64,000 nucleotides of DNA from Cavia porcellus (GCF_034190915.1 NW_026947507.1:27704001-27768000); one strand, 5' to 3'; numbered from the stretch's first letter, positions 1 to 12,875 are shown. Numbers and translations are program-made. The notes: a model not told the origin generated them from the sequence alone.

Positions 1-14
1 AAGAAAGATATCTT

Positions 15-31
15 AAAAATAGCAAGAGATT
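15..31 (+). repeat. Target-site duplication, 5' side of L1-B
   Basis: The 17-base string AAAAATAGCAAGAGATT is repeated with two changes at 6014-6030 (AAAAATAGCAAGAAATC), just after the A-rich end of L1-B. The sequence before it (1-14) and after 6030 both belong to ORF1 of the older host L1 (L1-A), so L1-B landed inside L1-A. Confidence 0.85.
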
Positions 32-44
32 TGAGCAGGTAACT

Positions 45-560
45 GTGTGGCCTCCAGAAGAGGTGAGTTCCTGCACACCATCCCGAGCCTTGGGAGAGTT
101 CAAGATCATAACTCCCAGTGGTCAAGGACCCAACCATGTTACAGCCACTAGATGGGCTCTGAAGGTTTCTAGCCTGCCTGGGCCATACCCAGTGACCTTC
201 TTTCAATCCAGGACTGGGCTCCCTGAGGAGGTGAGCTCCTGCATACCATCTGAAGTCTCGGGAGAATTTAAGATCCTCCCTCCCAGTGCTCAAGGACCCA
301 CTCAGCTTCCAACCACACTAGACTAGGCTTGGGAGACTTTACAGCCTGACTACATTATACCTAGCCACCTTCTTCAATCAGGAGAGTGGAGAGCACATGG
401 AATGAGTTCTGGCACATTGATCCTAGCCTGGGGAGGGCTGTGCACCTTCATCCACAGTGGTTAGGTGTCTGCCCAGTTTCCTGGAACACTGTGGGCCTGA
501 CTGGACCATGCTCAGAAACTTCGATTCAGTCACAGGATCCCAGGGCATAGGAGATGATTT
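45..560 (+). repeat. L1-B 5'UTR tandem monomers (~168-172 bp)
   Basis: Three head-to-tail degenerate units. The landmark GAGGTGAGTTCCTGCACACC at 60 recurs as GAGGTGAGCTCCTGCATACC at 228 and as GAATGAGTTCTGGCACATTG at 400, giving periods of 168 and 172. The reversed copies lie at about 40380-40900. Rodent L1s are known to carry promoter activity in tandem 5' monomers; promoter function here is inferred. Confidence 0.75.
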
Positions 561-637
561 TAAACATGCCCAGGATAAACCTTACAACATCACTTGAAAC
601 ACAGAAATATGGGAAAATGACAAAATGAAAGGCTAAA

Positions 638-1691
638 ATGCAATCTCAAGCCTCCAGAACATCCCAAGAAAGCCTAGCAGCCATGTACATAGAAGAAAAT
701 GTATGCCATATACCTGAAATACCTGAAATAATAGTAACTGAAATAAAGAAGCAACTCTGGGAAACTTTAAAGGAATTCAAACTAGAAATAATCTCCCAGG
801 TAAAAGAAGAAATGATAAAAGTAATGAAAAAGATGCTGAAGATTTCTAAAGAAGACACAGTTTAAAAATTAGAGGAATGAAACAACATTAGAGAATCCCT
901 GGATGAACAATATGACAAACAGAATACATGAAGCAGATGCAAAGAGAAATACAAGAAATCAAAAATTTCATTTAAAGTTATCAAAACCACCTCAATGAAA
1001 GTGAAAATAGAATTTTTTGACCTCAAAGACAAGATTGCAGTTAGTGAATAGGAAAGGAAAGATATTTTAAAAATAACAAGGTATCAGGAAATAACATTTC
1101 AATAGCTGCAAGATGATGCAAACAAAAACAACATAAGATTGATAGGTATAAATGAAAAGGAAGGGGAGAACACAAATGATATCAGAGGTTATTTACAGAA
1201 GAAGTACCTGAAAATTTCCCAAATGTGAGGATGGAAAATGACATATGGATTAGTGAAGCATATAGCCATAACCAAATGATAAAACTATACTCAGACATAT
1301 AATAATCACCATCACAGAAATCCAACATAAAAACAGAATATTAAAAGCTTTTAGAGAGAAAATACAGATTCCCTATAAAAGAAAACTGATCAGAAGCACA
1401 TCAGACTTCTCAACACAAACAATGAAGTCAAGAAGAGCATGGAGTGAAGTATTTCAGATCCTAAAGGAAAATGATTTCCAGCGTACACTGATGTACCCTA
1501 CAAAACTATCGTTCACAATGGGTGGAGAAATAAGATATTTCCATGACAAAGAATAGCTCAACAATTTCATGATCACCAATCCAACTCTGCAAAGAATAGT
1601 GAAAGACAGTTTAGATATACATAGGAAAAAAACCACTAAACAAGACAAACAAACAGAATGGATAAATAAAGATGCAACAGCAGAAAGATAA
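638..1691 (+). pseudogene. L1-B ORF1 (RNA-binding chaperone), broken
   Basis: ORF1 protein forms coiled-coil trimers that bind L1 RNA in the ribonucleoprotein. An open N-terminal piece of 75 codons (638-865) is rich in Glu, Lys and Ile as expected for the coiled coil. Recognisable pieces of the RRM-like middle and of the C-terminal domain (about 1290-1600, with an IIITITEIQHKNRILKA-like stretch) follow in shifted frames. In-frame stops begin at 863. The nominal end is the TAA at 1689-1691, which would give about 350 codons, a normal ORF1 size. The matching copy on the right arm is at about 39120-40230. Confidence 0.85.
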
Positions 1692-1699
1692 CATGTCAA

Positions 1700-4600
1700 C
1701 AATAAATAAATATATAACAATTATAATGATTAATGTGAATGGTCTCAATTGACCAACTAAAAGAAACAGACTGGCAGAATGGATCAAGAAATGATATCCA
1801 ACCATGTCTTCAAGAAACCAACCTAACCCAAAATAATTCTCACAGACTGAAAGTCAAAGGATAGAAAACAATACTTCCTACAACAGGAACAACAACAACA
1901 ACAACAACAAAAGCAGGGGTAGCCATTCTGTTTGCAGACAATGTGAACTTTAAGAATAATCAGAAGAGATAAAGAAGGTCACTACGTACTGGTTAGAAAA
2001 AAACTTCAAGAAGAAGAGATAACACTCTTAAATATATATGGACCAAATTCCAGAGCACTCAGTTATACAAAGCAAGTATTAATAGAAATTAAAAATCAAG
2101 TAAGCAATAACACAAGTATAACAGGAGACCTTAACACACCATTGACACCGAGGGACAGAACAACCAGACAGAAAATCAGCAAAGAAATAACAGAACTGAA
2201 TTACACCTGTGAACAAATGGACCTGATAGACATATACAGAGTGTTCCATCCAACAATATCAGCATATATGTTCTTCTCAGCAGCACATGGGACATTCTCT
2301 AAAATAGATCATATACTAGCCCAAAGAATATATTTAAATAAATGCAAAATATTTGAAATTATCACAGGCATGTTATTAGATCATATCACCATAAAACTAG
2401 AAATTAATGATAAAATAAACTGTAAAACCCCCACAAACACATGGAAATTGAATAATGCACTTTTGAGCAATCAGTGGGTCACAGGGGAAATTAAAGAAAA
2501 AAATTAAACAATACCTACAAGCAAACAAAAATACAGATACAACTTACCGGAATCTGTGGGATGAAATTAAAGCAGTACTCAGAGGAAAATACATTGCACT
2601 GAATTCCCAAATCAGGAAAACAGAACAAATTTAAGTAAACAATCTGATGTTACATCTCAAACATCTAGAAAAAGAAGAGCAAGTCAAGCCCAAAGCCAAA
2701 AGAAGAGAGGAAATTATAAAAATCAGAGCAGAAATCAATGCAGCTGAGCCTAAGAAAACAATCCAAAGAATCAATGAATCAAAGAGTTGGTTCTTTCAAA
2801 GAATAAATAAAATTGATAAGCCACTAGCCAACCTTATTTTAAAAAGGAAAAAAAAGCTCAAATTCATGCAATAAGTGATGAAAAAATGCAATCACTACAG
2901 ACTCTGTGGAAACACAGATCATCAACACCTGTTTCAAAAACCTCTACTCTCATAGGTTTGATAACACAGTAGAAATGAACAGATTCTTAGAAACAAATGA
3001 AGCACCAAAGCTAGGTCAAGAAGATGTAAAAATTCTGAATAACCTAACTTCTATTAATGAAATTGAAAATGTAATTAAGTCCTTACCTACAAAGCAGAGC
3101 CAGGGCCCAGACATTCTCCGCGGCATTCTACAACAAAAATAAAGAAGACTTATGCTAACACTCCTCACACTCTTCAATGAAATGGAAAGGGATACCATTC
3201 TTCATAAGTCATTTCTGGAAACAAATATTACTCTAGTACCAAAACCTGAGAAAAACATAATCAAAATTGCAACTGCACGTCAATCTCCCTAATGAGCACA
3301 GATGAAAAAAATATTCAATTAAATATTGCCAAACAGGATGCAGCAAATCATCAAGAAGATTATACACCATGCATTCAGGGATGGTTCAACATACATAAAT
3401 CAATAAATGTAATCCACCATATCAATAAAACCAAAAGTAAGAATCATATGATCATTTCTATAGATGTATAAAAAGCTTTTGATAAGGTCCAACATTCATT
3501 CATGATAAGAACCTGACAGAAAATTACAATAGATGGTCTTTACCTCAATATGATAAAGGCCATCCATGACAAACCAACAGCCAACCTCATATTAAATGAA
3601 CCAAAACTGAATGCCTTTACTTAAAAATCAGCCACAAGACAAGGATGTCCCTTCTGAACACTCCTGTTCAACACAGTACGAAATACTAGCCAGAGCAATT
3701 AGACAACAGAGAGAAATAAAAGTGGTAAAGGTAGGGAAAGAGGAAGTTAAATTATCATTATTTGCAGATGACATGATTCTCTACATAGAAGACCCCAAAA
3801 CTCCATTTAAAGTCTCTTAGCTGTAATAAATAAATTCAACAATGTAGCTGGATTCAAAGTCAATACTCAAAAGTCAATAGCATTCCTATACACTAGCGAC
3901 AAAAATCACAGAGAGAAATAAGAGAAACCACACCCTTCACACTAGCATACAAAAAATGAAATACTTAGGAATTAATGTCACAAAAGAAGTAAAATATCTA
4001 TACAGGGAAAATTATAATACCCTGAAAAAGAAATCAAAGAGGATCTCAGAAAATGAAAAGACTTCCCTTGTTCATGAATAGGAAGAATAAATATTGTAAA
4101 AATGGGCATTCTCCCAAAACTGTCATACAGATTCAATGCAATCCCAATGAAAATATCATCAACATACCTCTTAGATCTAAAGAAATCACTCCTAAAATTC
4201 ATCTTGAACCAGAAGATGCCTAGGATAGCAAAGACAGTTCTAAGCAGCAATGACAGGCAGGAGGCATCACAATCTCTGAATTGAGGTTATACTACAAAGC
4301 AACTGTAATAAAATCAACATGGTACTGGAATAAAAACAGATCTGAAAATCAATGGAGTAGATTAGAAGATACAAACACAACTACAAACACACTTAATCAC
4401 CTTATTTTTGATAAAGGGGCCAAACATGTTAGCTGGAAGAATGACAATCTCTTTAACAAATGAGACTGGAAAAACTGGCTCTCCATTCCTGAAAACTAAA
4501 ACTAGACCCATGCCTAACACCATGTACTAAACTAAAATCTAAATGAATCAAAGATCTGAATATTAAAAACAGAAACACTACATCTGTTGGAAGACAAATT

Positions 4601-5341
4601 GGATAAAAATAATGGACAGGAAGAAAACCAGGTGGAAAATACTTCCCAGAATCAATAACTGGGATCACCTCTATTAAAATTAAAAAGTTTCTGCATGTCA
4701 AAAGAAATCATCAGCTTAGTGAAAAGAAAACCCACAAACTGGAAAAATATCTTAGTGAACTCTCCCTCAGGCATAGGACGTCTGTGTAAAACATATAAAG
4801 AATTTTTAAAAATCAGACCCCCAAAATTCAAAGATCCTATCCAAAAATGGGCATCTGAGATGAATACACACTTCTCAGAAGAAGAAATACAAATGGCAAA
4901 TATACACATGAAAAAATGTTCATTATCATTACTCATTAGAGAAATGCAAATTTTGTGCAAAAACCACACTGAGATTCTGTCTCACTCCTGAAAGAATGGC
5001 CAGGATCAAGAAAACCACCAGTAAAAACTGCTGGAGACTCCTCAGTGGAAAAGGAACTCTCCTGCACTGTTGGTGGGAGTGTAGACTGGTGCAACCATTG
5101 CGGGAGGTCAGTCTGGAGATTTCTCAAAAAGTTGGGCTTGGAAGGCCCATTTCATCCAGCTATTTCACTTCTAGGCATATTCCCAGAAGAACTGAAACCT
5201 TCATACCACCGTGATATATGTGCACCCATGTTTATAGCAGCACAGTTTGTAATAGCCAGATCTTGGAAACAAGCTAAGTGTCCATCAGCTGAGGAATGGA
5301 TAAAAACATTGTGGTACTTTTATACAATGGAGTACTATTAA
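1700..5341 (+). pseudogene. L1-B ORF2 (endonuclease / reverse transcriptase), broken
   Basis: ORF2 supplies the nicking endonuclease and reverse transcriptase for target-primed reverse transcription. Visible pieces: an endonuclease start with an NVNGLN motif near 1733, an endonuclease body in 2142-2507, RT fragments from 2906 on, the catalytic [14 protein letters not shown] block near 3751-3792, and the Cys-rich tail ending in YTMEYY before the TAA at 5339-5341. Many stops and frameshifts interrupt it (for example at 2505, 3140 and 3818). Total span of 3.6 kb is near normal, so this copy was inserted with its whole ORF2 and decayed in place. Confidence 0.88.
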
Positions 5342-6013
5342 GCTATAAAGAATGATCAGATTGAGATATTTATAAATAAATGGATGCAACTTGAGACCAT
5401 ACTCATAAGTGAAATAAATCAAACTCACATGTATGAATACTGTATAGACTCCATAGAGTAAGGAATGGTAAGAGTACATAAGAGTTGATGGTAATCATGA
5501 GTCCCTATTATATTGTTTTGGAGCCTTATAATGTTCCCATTCATTAGTTGGAAGGGTTTCATCTGGAAAAATTATTTTATTACTGGGGATTTTGAAGAAA
5601 AAAAGACATTATAATAGCTAGTGATGATTTAACATCATCTTGTTTTGAAGTCCTACCATGCTTTTCTTCTGTTTCCATTGGTTCTATCATGTTGTATCTT
5701 ATTGGATTTTATTATGTGTGATAGTATCAACAAATCTTTTATGGACAATGAGATAATATAGTAACTATTTTTCATTTTCTATTATTTGATTCTGAATGCC
5801 CTGTAATGTTTTAATTCTCTTTAATGATTTTATACTATTTTGATATGTTTGATACTATTGTGTATGAAGGTATACTCAACATTTCAAGGAAAGAGACATT
5901 ATGGTACCTACTAATATATCGGGTTGTCATGTGGTAAAATACTGTGTTGCTTAAATTGTTATGTTTTGATCCACTTTGTTATGTTCTCTTTTATCTGAAT
6001 CTCTTTAAAATAA
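5342..6013 (+). other. L1-B 3'UTR
   Basis: AT-rich noncoding tail after the ORF2 stop, ending in TTTAAAATAAAAAAA before the target-site duplication. It has repeated fragments of a motif like GACAATGAGATAATATAGTAAC and CAAGGAAAGAGACATTATGG, which recur in the 3'UTRs of the ORF1-only elements at 20885, 21045, 22155, 54480 and 54620. Confidence 0.7.
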
Positions 6014-6030
6014 AAAAATAGCAAGAAATC
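6014..6030 (+). repeat. Target-site duplication, 3' side of L1-B
   Basis: AAAAATAGCAAGAAATC, partner of 15-31, two mismatches over 17 bases. Confidence 0.85.
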
Positions 6031-6041
6031 ATTAAAAATCA

Positions 6042-6600
6042 ATGCAACAACTACTACATAAAGCAAATAAGAATAACATAAGATTGATAGGAGTCCATGA
6101 GAAAGCTGGAGACAGTACAAATTCCATCAAAAAGAACACCTCACAAAAAATAATGGCAAAAAACTTCCCAAGCATGGACAAAGAATCTGACATAAAAATA
6201 AATGAGTTCTGTAGAACCCCAAATAGTCATGGCCAAAATAAACTACATCTAGGCATATAATAATCAATTTTCCAGAAATTCAACAAAATAAAAGAATACC
6301 AAAAGCTACTAGAGTAAAGAAACAGACCACTTATAAAGAAAAGTCCATGAGAATCACAGCAGATTTCTCAACACAACCTTTTTATTAAGAAGAGATTGGA
6401 GGGAAGTATTTCAAATGTTGAAATAAAACAACTTCCAAGCCAGATTGACGAACACTGAAAAGCTATCTTTCAAACTAAATGGAGCAATAAGATACTTCCA
6501 TAAAAAAGAATAACTGAAAAACTTCATGACCACCAAAACAACTCTACAAAGAATACTGAGATATTCTAGACAGGAGTAATAATGAACCTGATTTCAAGAA
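6042..6600 (+). pseudogene. L1-A ORF1, middle and C-terminal part, broken
   Basis: A 72-codon open piece (6042-6260) encodes an ORF1 RRM-type segment; the C-terminal domain follows in other frames to about 6580. The N-terminal part was cut away by the L1-B insertion and lies left of the window. The reversed copy in the right arm is at about 32400-32945. Confidence 0.75.
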
Positions 6601-7005
6601 CAGCAAGCGAAATAAACCACTGGCAGATAAAGCAATTAAACAGATGGGGAATTACAGGGAACCAACCAGGAAAATGACATGGCAAAGATAAGCCAATACA
6701 ATAGCAAGTATAAAAATTAGTGTAATTACCTTAATACACAAATTAAAAGTCACAGACTGGCAGAATGGATCAAGAAAAAAGATCCAACAATATGTTGTAT
6801 ACAAGAAACACTTCTAACTTATAAAGAAATGTATAGACTGAAAGTCAAAAGATGGGAAGAAATACTCCATGCAAAAGAAACCCACAAAAAGTAGGGTAGC
6901 TAATGGTTTTAGACAATGTGAACTTCAGTCAAAGAATGATCAAAAGAGATAAAGAAGGTCACAACATAATTGTTAGGGAAAACTTCAAGAAGAAGAGAAA
7001 ACAGT

Positions 7006-7006
<1 letters not shown>

Positions 7007-7050
<44 letters not shown>
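7007..7050 (+). repeat. (AC)n microsatellite in L1-A
   Basis: About 20 AC units. The same place in the right arm (31918-31973) is a TA/TG-rich run, so the arms have diverged in repeat composition here. Confidence 0.95.
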
Positions 7051-8342
7051 CAAATAGGAGAGCACCCAACTATATAAGACAAATATTAATGGATAGGAAA
7101 AAATAAAATAACAATAATATAATTATAATGGAGGTTATTAACACTCCATTATCACAAAGAGATAGATCAACTACACAAAAAATCAGTGAAAACATAACAA
7201 AACTAAACCAAACCTGTAAACAAATGGACTTAGCAGATGATTATACACTGTTCCACCCAACAACATCAGAACCCACATTCTTCTCAGCTACACATGGAAT
7301 GTTCTCTAAATCCAATCACGTTTAGCCCACAGAACAGGCTTAAATAAATGCAAAAGAACTGAAATTATCCCATTCATATTATCTGACAATAGTGCAATGA
7401 AAATGGAAATTAATGGCAAAAAATCACAAAAATTTCATAAGCACATGAAAATACAAAAATCACACAGTCATCTCAATATATGTGGAAAAAATCTTTTGAC
7501 AAAGTCCAATGCTCGTTCATTACAATACCCCTACACAAAATTTGAGTAGATGGTATTTTCCTCAATCTTATAGAGGACATTTATGAAAAACCACAGCCAA
7601 TATGATACTGAATGGAAAACTGAAAGTTTTCATGCTAACATCAGGAACATGACAAGAACATCCACTATCACCACTCCTGTTTAGCACAGTTCTGGAAACA
7701 TTAGCCAATCCAAATAGACAAGAAAGATAATAAAAGATAAATCAGAAAGGAAGGAAGAAGCTAAATTATCATATTCTCAAATGACCAATTTCTCTACATA
7801 GAAAAGCCCAAAAACTCCACCAAAAAGACTTCTAGTTTTAATAACCAAATTCAGTAACATAACTAGAAACAGAGTCAGCACTTAAAAATCAATAACATTC
7901 CTGTACAGAGAACAAACACACTGAAGGAGAAATTAGAGAAACCACACCTCCTCTCACAATAGCATCTAAGAAAATGAAATACTTTAAAATCAACCTCACA
8001 ATGGAAGTAAAATATCTGTATGCTGAAAACTATGATATGGTGAAAAAAGGAGATTGAATAGGATGTCAGAAAATGAAAAGCCCTTGTTTATGGAAAGGAA
8101 AAACCAACATTGTAATAATAAGCATAGTCCCAAAATTTTTATAAAGGTTTAATGCAATTCCAATCCAAATTCCATTAGCATACCTCATAGAAATAGAGAA
8201 AACATTCCCAAAATTCATTTGAAAACAGAAGAGACCTAGAATAGCAAAGGCAATCCTAGGCAATGAAAGGAAGGCAGGAGGCATCACAATCTTTGGATTG
8301 GAATATGACAAAGTTACTATGATAAAAGCAGCATGGTACTGG

Positions 8343-8645
8343 CAAATCAAGAAAGAAAGAAAGGAAGGAAGGAAAGAAGGAAGGAAGGAAGGAAGAAAGA
8401 AAGAAAGAGAGAGAGAGAAAGAAAGAAAGAAAGAAAGAAAGGAAAGAAGGAAAGAAGGAAGGAAGGAAGGAAAGAAGGAAGGAAGGAAGGAAGGAAGGAA
8501 GGAAGGAAGGAAGAAGGAAGGAAGAAAGGAAGGAAAGAAGGAAGGAAGGAAGGAAGGAAAGAAGGAAGGAAGGAAGGAAGGAAGGAAGGAAGGAGAAAGA
8601 AAGAAAGAGAGAGAGAAAGAAAGAAAGAAAGAAGAAAGAAAGAAA

Positions 8646-8694
<49 letters not shown>

Positions 8695-8746
8695 GTGGGA
8701 GAGAAAGAGAAAGAAAGAGTGGGAAAGAAGGAATGCAAGCAGGCAG
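8343..8746 (+). repeat. GGAA/GAAA purine tract inside L1-A ORF2
   Basis: About 400 bases of almost pure purine on this strand made of GAAA, GGAA and GAGA tetranucleotides. It replaces the ORF2 segment after GCATGGTACTGGCA. The mirror copy in the right arm is about 29920-30170, clearly shorter. Open frames of 160-217 codons on both strands are by-products of the period-4 repeat. Confidence 0.97.
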
Positions 8747-10105
8747 GCAGGCAGGAAGGGTCTTGGAGATCAGAGGGACACATTAGAAGATGCACACACA
8801 ATTGCGAACATAGCCACCTTACCTTTGACAAAGGGGCTGAACATGTCCACTGGGAGAAATACAGACTCTTTAACAAATGGTGCTGGAAAACAGGCTCTCT
8901 ATTTGCCAAAGACTAAAACTAGACTCATCTATTACCATGCACTAAACTAAAATTAAAACAGATCAAAATCTAAATATTAAAACAGAAACACTAAATCTAT
9001 GGAAAAGAAAGTGGGTGGAAACCTTGAAGACATAGGTGCAGCCAAAGAGTTCTTGAATAAAACTGCACAGGAAATATCTCAAAAAATCAATCAATCTCAA
9101 AAAACCATCTTATTAAAAAATTATACATCAAAAGAAATCACCAACAGAGTGAAAAGATAACCCACATAGTGGAAAAAAAATTTAGCCAAATGTCACTCAA
9201 AGGACCAAATCAAAAAATGAGCATCTGACAAATACACACTGTTCTCAGATGAAGAAATACAAACAGCAAATAAATATATGACAAAATGTCCAGTATCATT
9301 GGTTATTTGCAAGATGCAAATTAAAACAAAACTGAGATTCCCCCTTACTCCAGAAATAATGGCTACTGTCAAGAAATCAAACAATAACAGATGCTGGCCG
9401 AAAATTTTTCCACTGTTAGTATTAGTGTAGACCGGTACAACCACTGTGGAAATCAGTGCAGAAATTCCTCAGAAAACTAGAATTGGGGTCCCACTTGACC
9501 CAGCTATTGTCCCTCTGTATATCTGCCCAGAAGAATTAAAAATATCATTCCTCAGTGATATATATGCACACATGTATACAGCAACACAATTTATAGCTAA
9601 ATCTTGGAATCAACCCAAAAGCCCATATCAACTGAGGAATGGATAAAGAAGAGGAGGCATTCTTATGCAATGGAGTACTACCTGCCATAAAGAAGGATAA
9701 ACCTCAGATTTTTGAAAGTAGATGGATGAAACTTGAGACCATATTCATAAATGAAATGTCAGACTCACACGTATAAACATTGTATTGTCTCCCTACTGCA
9801 AGAAATTGAAAGACGAAATAAGATCCAAAATGTACACGAGATAGTGTGAAATTGGAAGAAAGCATTCAAAAGGAAAGAGAAACTGAGTTGTGTGTGTGCA
9901 TAAATAAACAAGATAACTAAAATAGTTATACTACTAATTTCTACTAGCTCATTGAAAAGTTGGTGCTTATTTTTTGATCCATTTTTCATGCCTACAGTTT
10001 GTAATCTGAACAACTACTTTGATAACAATATGCAGTGGATTAACCATTGTTACTCTCCTAGTTGAAAATTTTGTATCATCACATTTTTTTCTCTTTCAAA
10101 TAAAA

Positions 10106-10477
10106 AATTAAATTAAATTTTTAAGATTAGTAATACAATTTCAAAATTAGGTATTAGAATAGTTAAAAAGGAAGTAGTTTAGGAAGAAAAATTTCAACTC
10201 TGAACCTCAAAATTAAAAGAGAAAGTTAAGAAAGAAAAATTTCAATTCTGTACCTCAAATAGAAAAAAGGGGAGAGAAGAAAAAATAAATTTCACAAAAT
10301 AAGAAGCAGAAAAAATGCAGAGTAAGTTTTCAAAAATGAGTCTAACATTCACAATCACAGATTTACCATATAAAAGAAAATATTAAGATTGATGAAAAGA
10401 AGCCATACGATGTATATTATTCCTATGAAATAAAATTAAAACTTAATGATACAGAGTTTGTAAGTAAAAAGTTTTGA
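10106..10477. other. AT-rich non-L1 DNA shared by both arms
   Basis: No gene or named repeat recognised. Matches 28130-28480 reversed. Two near-repeats AGAAAAATTTCAACTCTGAA and AGAAAAATTTCAATTCTGTA lie at about 10184 and 10229 and are kept in the other arm. Confidence 0.6.
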
Positions 10478-10562
10478 GATGTAACTCAGTGACAGAGCAC
10501 TTGCCTAAGCTGAAGCCCTGGGTTGGATCCCCAGCACCTAAATAAATAAATAAATAAATAAA
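10478..10562 (+). mobile_element. tRNA-derived SINE, old copy
   Basis: GATGTAACTCAGTGACAGAG (A-box-like) is followed by GGGTTGGATCCCCAGCACCT (B-box) and an (AAAT)n tail. Present at the same place in the right arm (28029-28128, reversed), so it predates the duplication. Confidence 0.8.
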
Positions 10563-11119
10563 CGGATGAAATAGGAAAAATAAAGAAGTTTATTTACCAG
10601 GAAAGTGTAAGAATTACAGAGTATGTATTAGCATTTTTTATAAACAAAATATAGTAAGTGTACAAAAGAGTTAGCAGCACGAAAACTTTCTCAATTATTA
10701 TAGGATAAAGTACTAAAAAGTAATAAATTTGAAATGCTAGTAGACCCTTTAATAAAATAATTTAAAAACTAAACATTTTCCCCAAGAGCAGATCCATAAA
10801 AGTTAAACTTACACAGGATCATAAAGTGTAACAAACATAAGTGATAAATTCAATATAATTTTGGAATTATAATTCATAGACTAATAATTTAAATACTTAT
10901 GTGCCCTTAAAAAATCAAAGAATGAGCTCAAAATAGAAAATCAAGATGAATACCAATTCCAATTTTATCAGAAATATTTGCAAATTTGTGAAAATTATCA
11001 TCAGGTGATGTTATTTTTAGGGAGTTTGAAACCTTGAAATGAAATATGACAATGCATGAAATTGAGTACTATAAAATTAAATGAAACATGAGCAAAACAT
11101 TCAGCATATTGCTTTTCTC
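10563..11119. other. AT-rich unassigned DNA shared by both arms
   Basis: No coding or named repeat signal. Matches about 27488-28028 reversed. Confidence 0.6.
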
Positions 11120-11883
11120 TACAAGATAGGAAGAACAGGTGAGAAAATTAATGTGTCGTCAGTATTGATAGTATAGTAAATTTTAAAGTTAGTGGTATGG
11201 GGGCTGGTGATTTAGTTCAGAGGCATAAGTACCTGCCTTGCAAGCAGGAGGTCCTGAGTTCGATCCCCGGTATTGATTTAAAAAAAAATAAATAAAGCTG
11301 GTGATATATAGAATGCTTGCTTTACTATTATACTTCCTTTAGGATCAAATCATTTCAATTATTTCCACTGATGTAGTCATAGTAGACAAGACTATGATGA
11401 CCTTGAGTATAATTCCCTACTCCGATAATGTGGATGAATATAAACCTGACAGATAAAAACACACACAGTGACCTTTTACAAAGAAATCTAGTTATAAAAC
11501 AAATGACGAAGCGCTGGGCGCTGTGCTCTGAAATGCCCTGCAACATGTGATTTCCTTGCATTCCCATCTGTTTTTAGAAAAATTCATCCATTTTCATGCC
11601 CTAAATAAATAATGAATGGGAAATTTTTCCACCCACGAAATAGTTTCTTAAAAGAGGTTTTGACAGTATCAGATCCCACACAAAATTACTGGAGTTCTAT
11701 ACAAGTCTTACAAGCTTCTCAGCTACACTAACACATTTACTTCTGGAAATCTTGGTCAGTTTTTTCTGTCCCATGAAAACTTCATAATGGCATAGCCCTT
11801 TATAACACCTGGTCTTGAAAAATATCTTTCTTTTATTCTCACACTCTTACACTCTTAAACTCTTCCTTTGTTCCTTTGCTTGT
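11120..11883. other. Left-arm-only segment (~764 bp)
   Basis: Absent from the right arm, where the flanks join at about 27480-27490 (AAATGAGAAAAGCAATAT). It carries a young-looking SINE (11208-11290) and otherwise unassigned sequence. I cannot tell whether this is an insertion in the left arm or a deletion in the right one. Confidence 0.65.
11208..11300 (+). mobile_element. tRNA-derived SINE (ID-like)
   Basis: GGGGCTGGTGATTTAGTTCA start, TTGCAAGCAGG anticodon-arm region, GAGTTCGATCCCC B-box and an A-rich tail. It has no CCA-ready acceptor pairing and is followed by a poly(A)-like tail, so it is a SINE rather than a tRNA gene. Confidence 0.88.
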
Positions 11884-12875
11884 ATTTATTTTCTTGAGTG
11901 ATACAGAAATGCTATTTGTTTTCACTTTAGACCTTAATGAAATGTTTCATAGTTGTGATTAAGGCACCTGGCCATTGTGATCACGATATTCCTTAGATCT
12001 TAGTCAGCCATCAGCGTGTGAAGGGTGTGTGGAAAGCAGATCATTGCTGATGTGGAGACTCGTGCATAAAAATATTAACTCTCGGACAGCAGAGCTGATG
12101 ATAAAATTCCTTATTTAATTTGCCCACCATTTGTTCCTATGTGTGCTTGTCTGTGTACACCTATTTGTGCAAACTTTGCTTTCTGAGAGCCAGGTTCCAA
12201 ACAATAGATAAAAGACAAACATTTTTTAATGAAAAGGAGTTTACTTCTGTTATAGTTTTTTGTCAGTCTTAAATTATTTAAGCGACATAAAATAAATTTT
12301 GGAGACAATGTTTTTTTTTTTTTAATCCCAGGGATTTTTGTATATATATAGTTATTTCATGTTTTTTTAGATAATTTAGTGTCTTTCTTCATCACTATTA
12401 AATTTTTGTTTTGTATAATTTTATAAGGAAAGCCAAATTGTAATAGACTGAATGCAATCATATTCAGTAGAATCTGCTGTAGTAATAAAGCTTTCTTTCT
12501 GAAAAATTCCATAAACAACTTCAGTAGATGAGCAAGCATTCATTCTCTCTTCCATAGAGGTCAATAAAAATGTTTCTCCGGTGTGTATAATTGCCCATTA
12601 TTACAATAATTCACAGAAGAAATTGTATAGTTCAAGCTTGATAGTAGACTCTGTGGTCTAACCCACCTATAATTTACATAGGTCTGTTTTTATAACTCAT
12701 TTTAATAGTTTTCAGAGAGCATAAAGAAGAGTAAACTGTGTGATCTGAAGAGTATTTTCCAAAGGTGAGGGCTCAATTAGTTCTTTGTTCAATAGCATTG
12801 ACTTTCACCCTGCGTCTCACATAAAATTCACCTAGTATGAAAACTGGAGTTGATGCTTCTCTAAGGAAGTGCTAC
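11884..12875. other. Unassigned DNA shared by both arms
   Basis: Matches 24008-24803 and 27265-27480 reversed, about 94 percent by eye in the part I aligned. No open frame or domain. The right arm has 2.46 kb more at the point corresponding to about 12096. Confidence 0.65.

Larger units (their letters stand above)
32..6013 (+). mobile_element. L1-B: full-length, decayed LINE-1 nested in L1-A
   Basis: A ~5.98 kb L1 flanked by a 17-bp target-site duplication. Order: tandem-monomer 5'UTR (45-560), ORF1 remains (638-1691), ORF2 remains (about 1700-5341), 3'UTR (5342-6013) ending in an A-rich run. Both ORFs are broken by many stops and frameshifts, so the copy cannot mobilise itself. The reversed copy in the right arm (32966-40910) has lost the equivalent of 4180-5751 and gained two later insertions. 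Confidence 0.9.
6715..9690 (+). pseudogene. L1-A ORF2, internally deleted and broken
   Basis: Endonuclease sequence (CKQMDLADDYTLFHPT block near 7200-7320) is followed at about 7470 by sequence that belongs well inside the RT domain, so about 1 kb of ORF2 is missing. RT palm and thumb remains follow to 8340, then a ~400-bp purine microsatellite, then connection and C-terminal pieces (LTFDKGAEH near 8820; ATQFIAKSWNQPK near 9580). No frame stays open over a domain. The long [12 protein letters not shown] ORFs on both strands come only from the microsatellite. Confidence 0.8.
6031..10105 (+). mobile_element. L1-A: older LINE-1, part downstream of L1-B
   Basis: Continues the L1 whose ORF1 is interrupted at 15-31. 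It contains the rest of ORF1 (6042-6580, with a RLIGV-type RRM stretch), ORF2 endonuclease (about 6700-7440), then a jump to RT palm-side sequence at about 7470, then the C-terminal half to about 9690 and a 3'UTR to about 10105. The endonuclease-to-RT gap is also seen in the right arm, so the internal deletion predates the duplication. A long GGAA/GAAA tract has grown inside ORF2. All reading frames are broken. Its 5' part is seen only in the right arm (40928-42620). Confidence 0.85.

Noticed and set aside
8256..8950. Overlapping open frames of 160-217 codons on both strands ([10 protein letters not shown] / [10 protein letters not shown])
   Set aside because: They are translations of the GGAA/GAAA microsatellite; a period-4 repeat without stops opens every frame.
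11208..11285. tRNA gene
   Set aside because: A and B boxes are present, but there is an A-rich tail and no proper acceptor stem; the sequence type recurs at 39769-39890 and 55422-55516, so it is a SINE.
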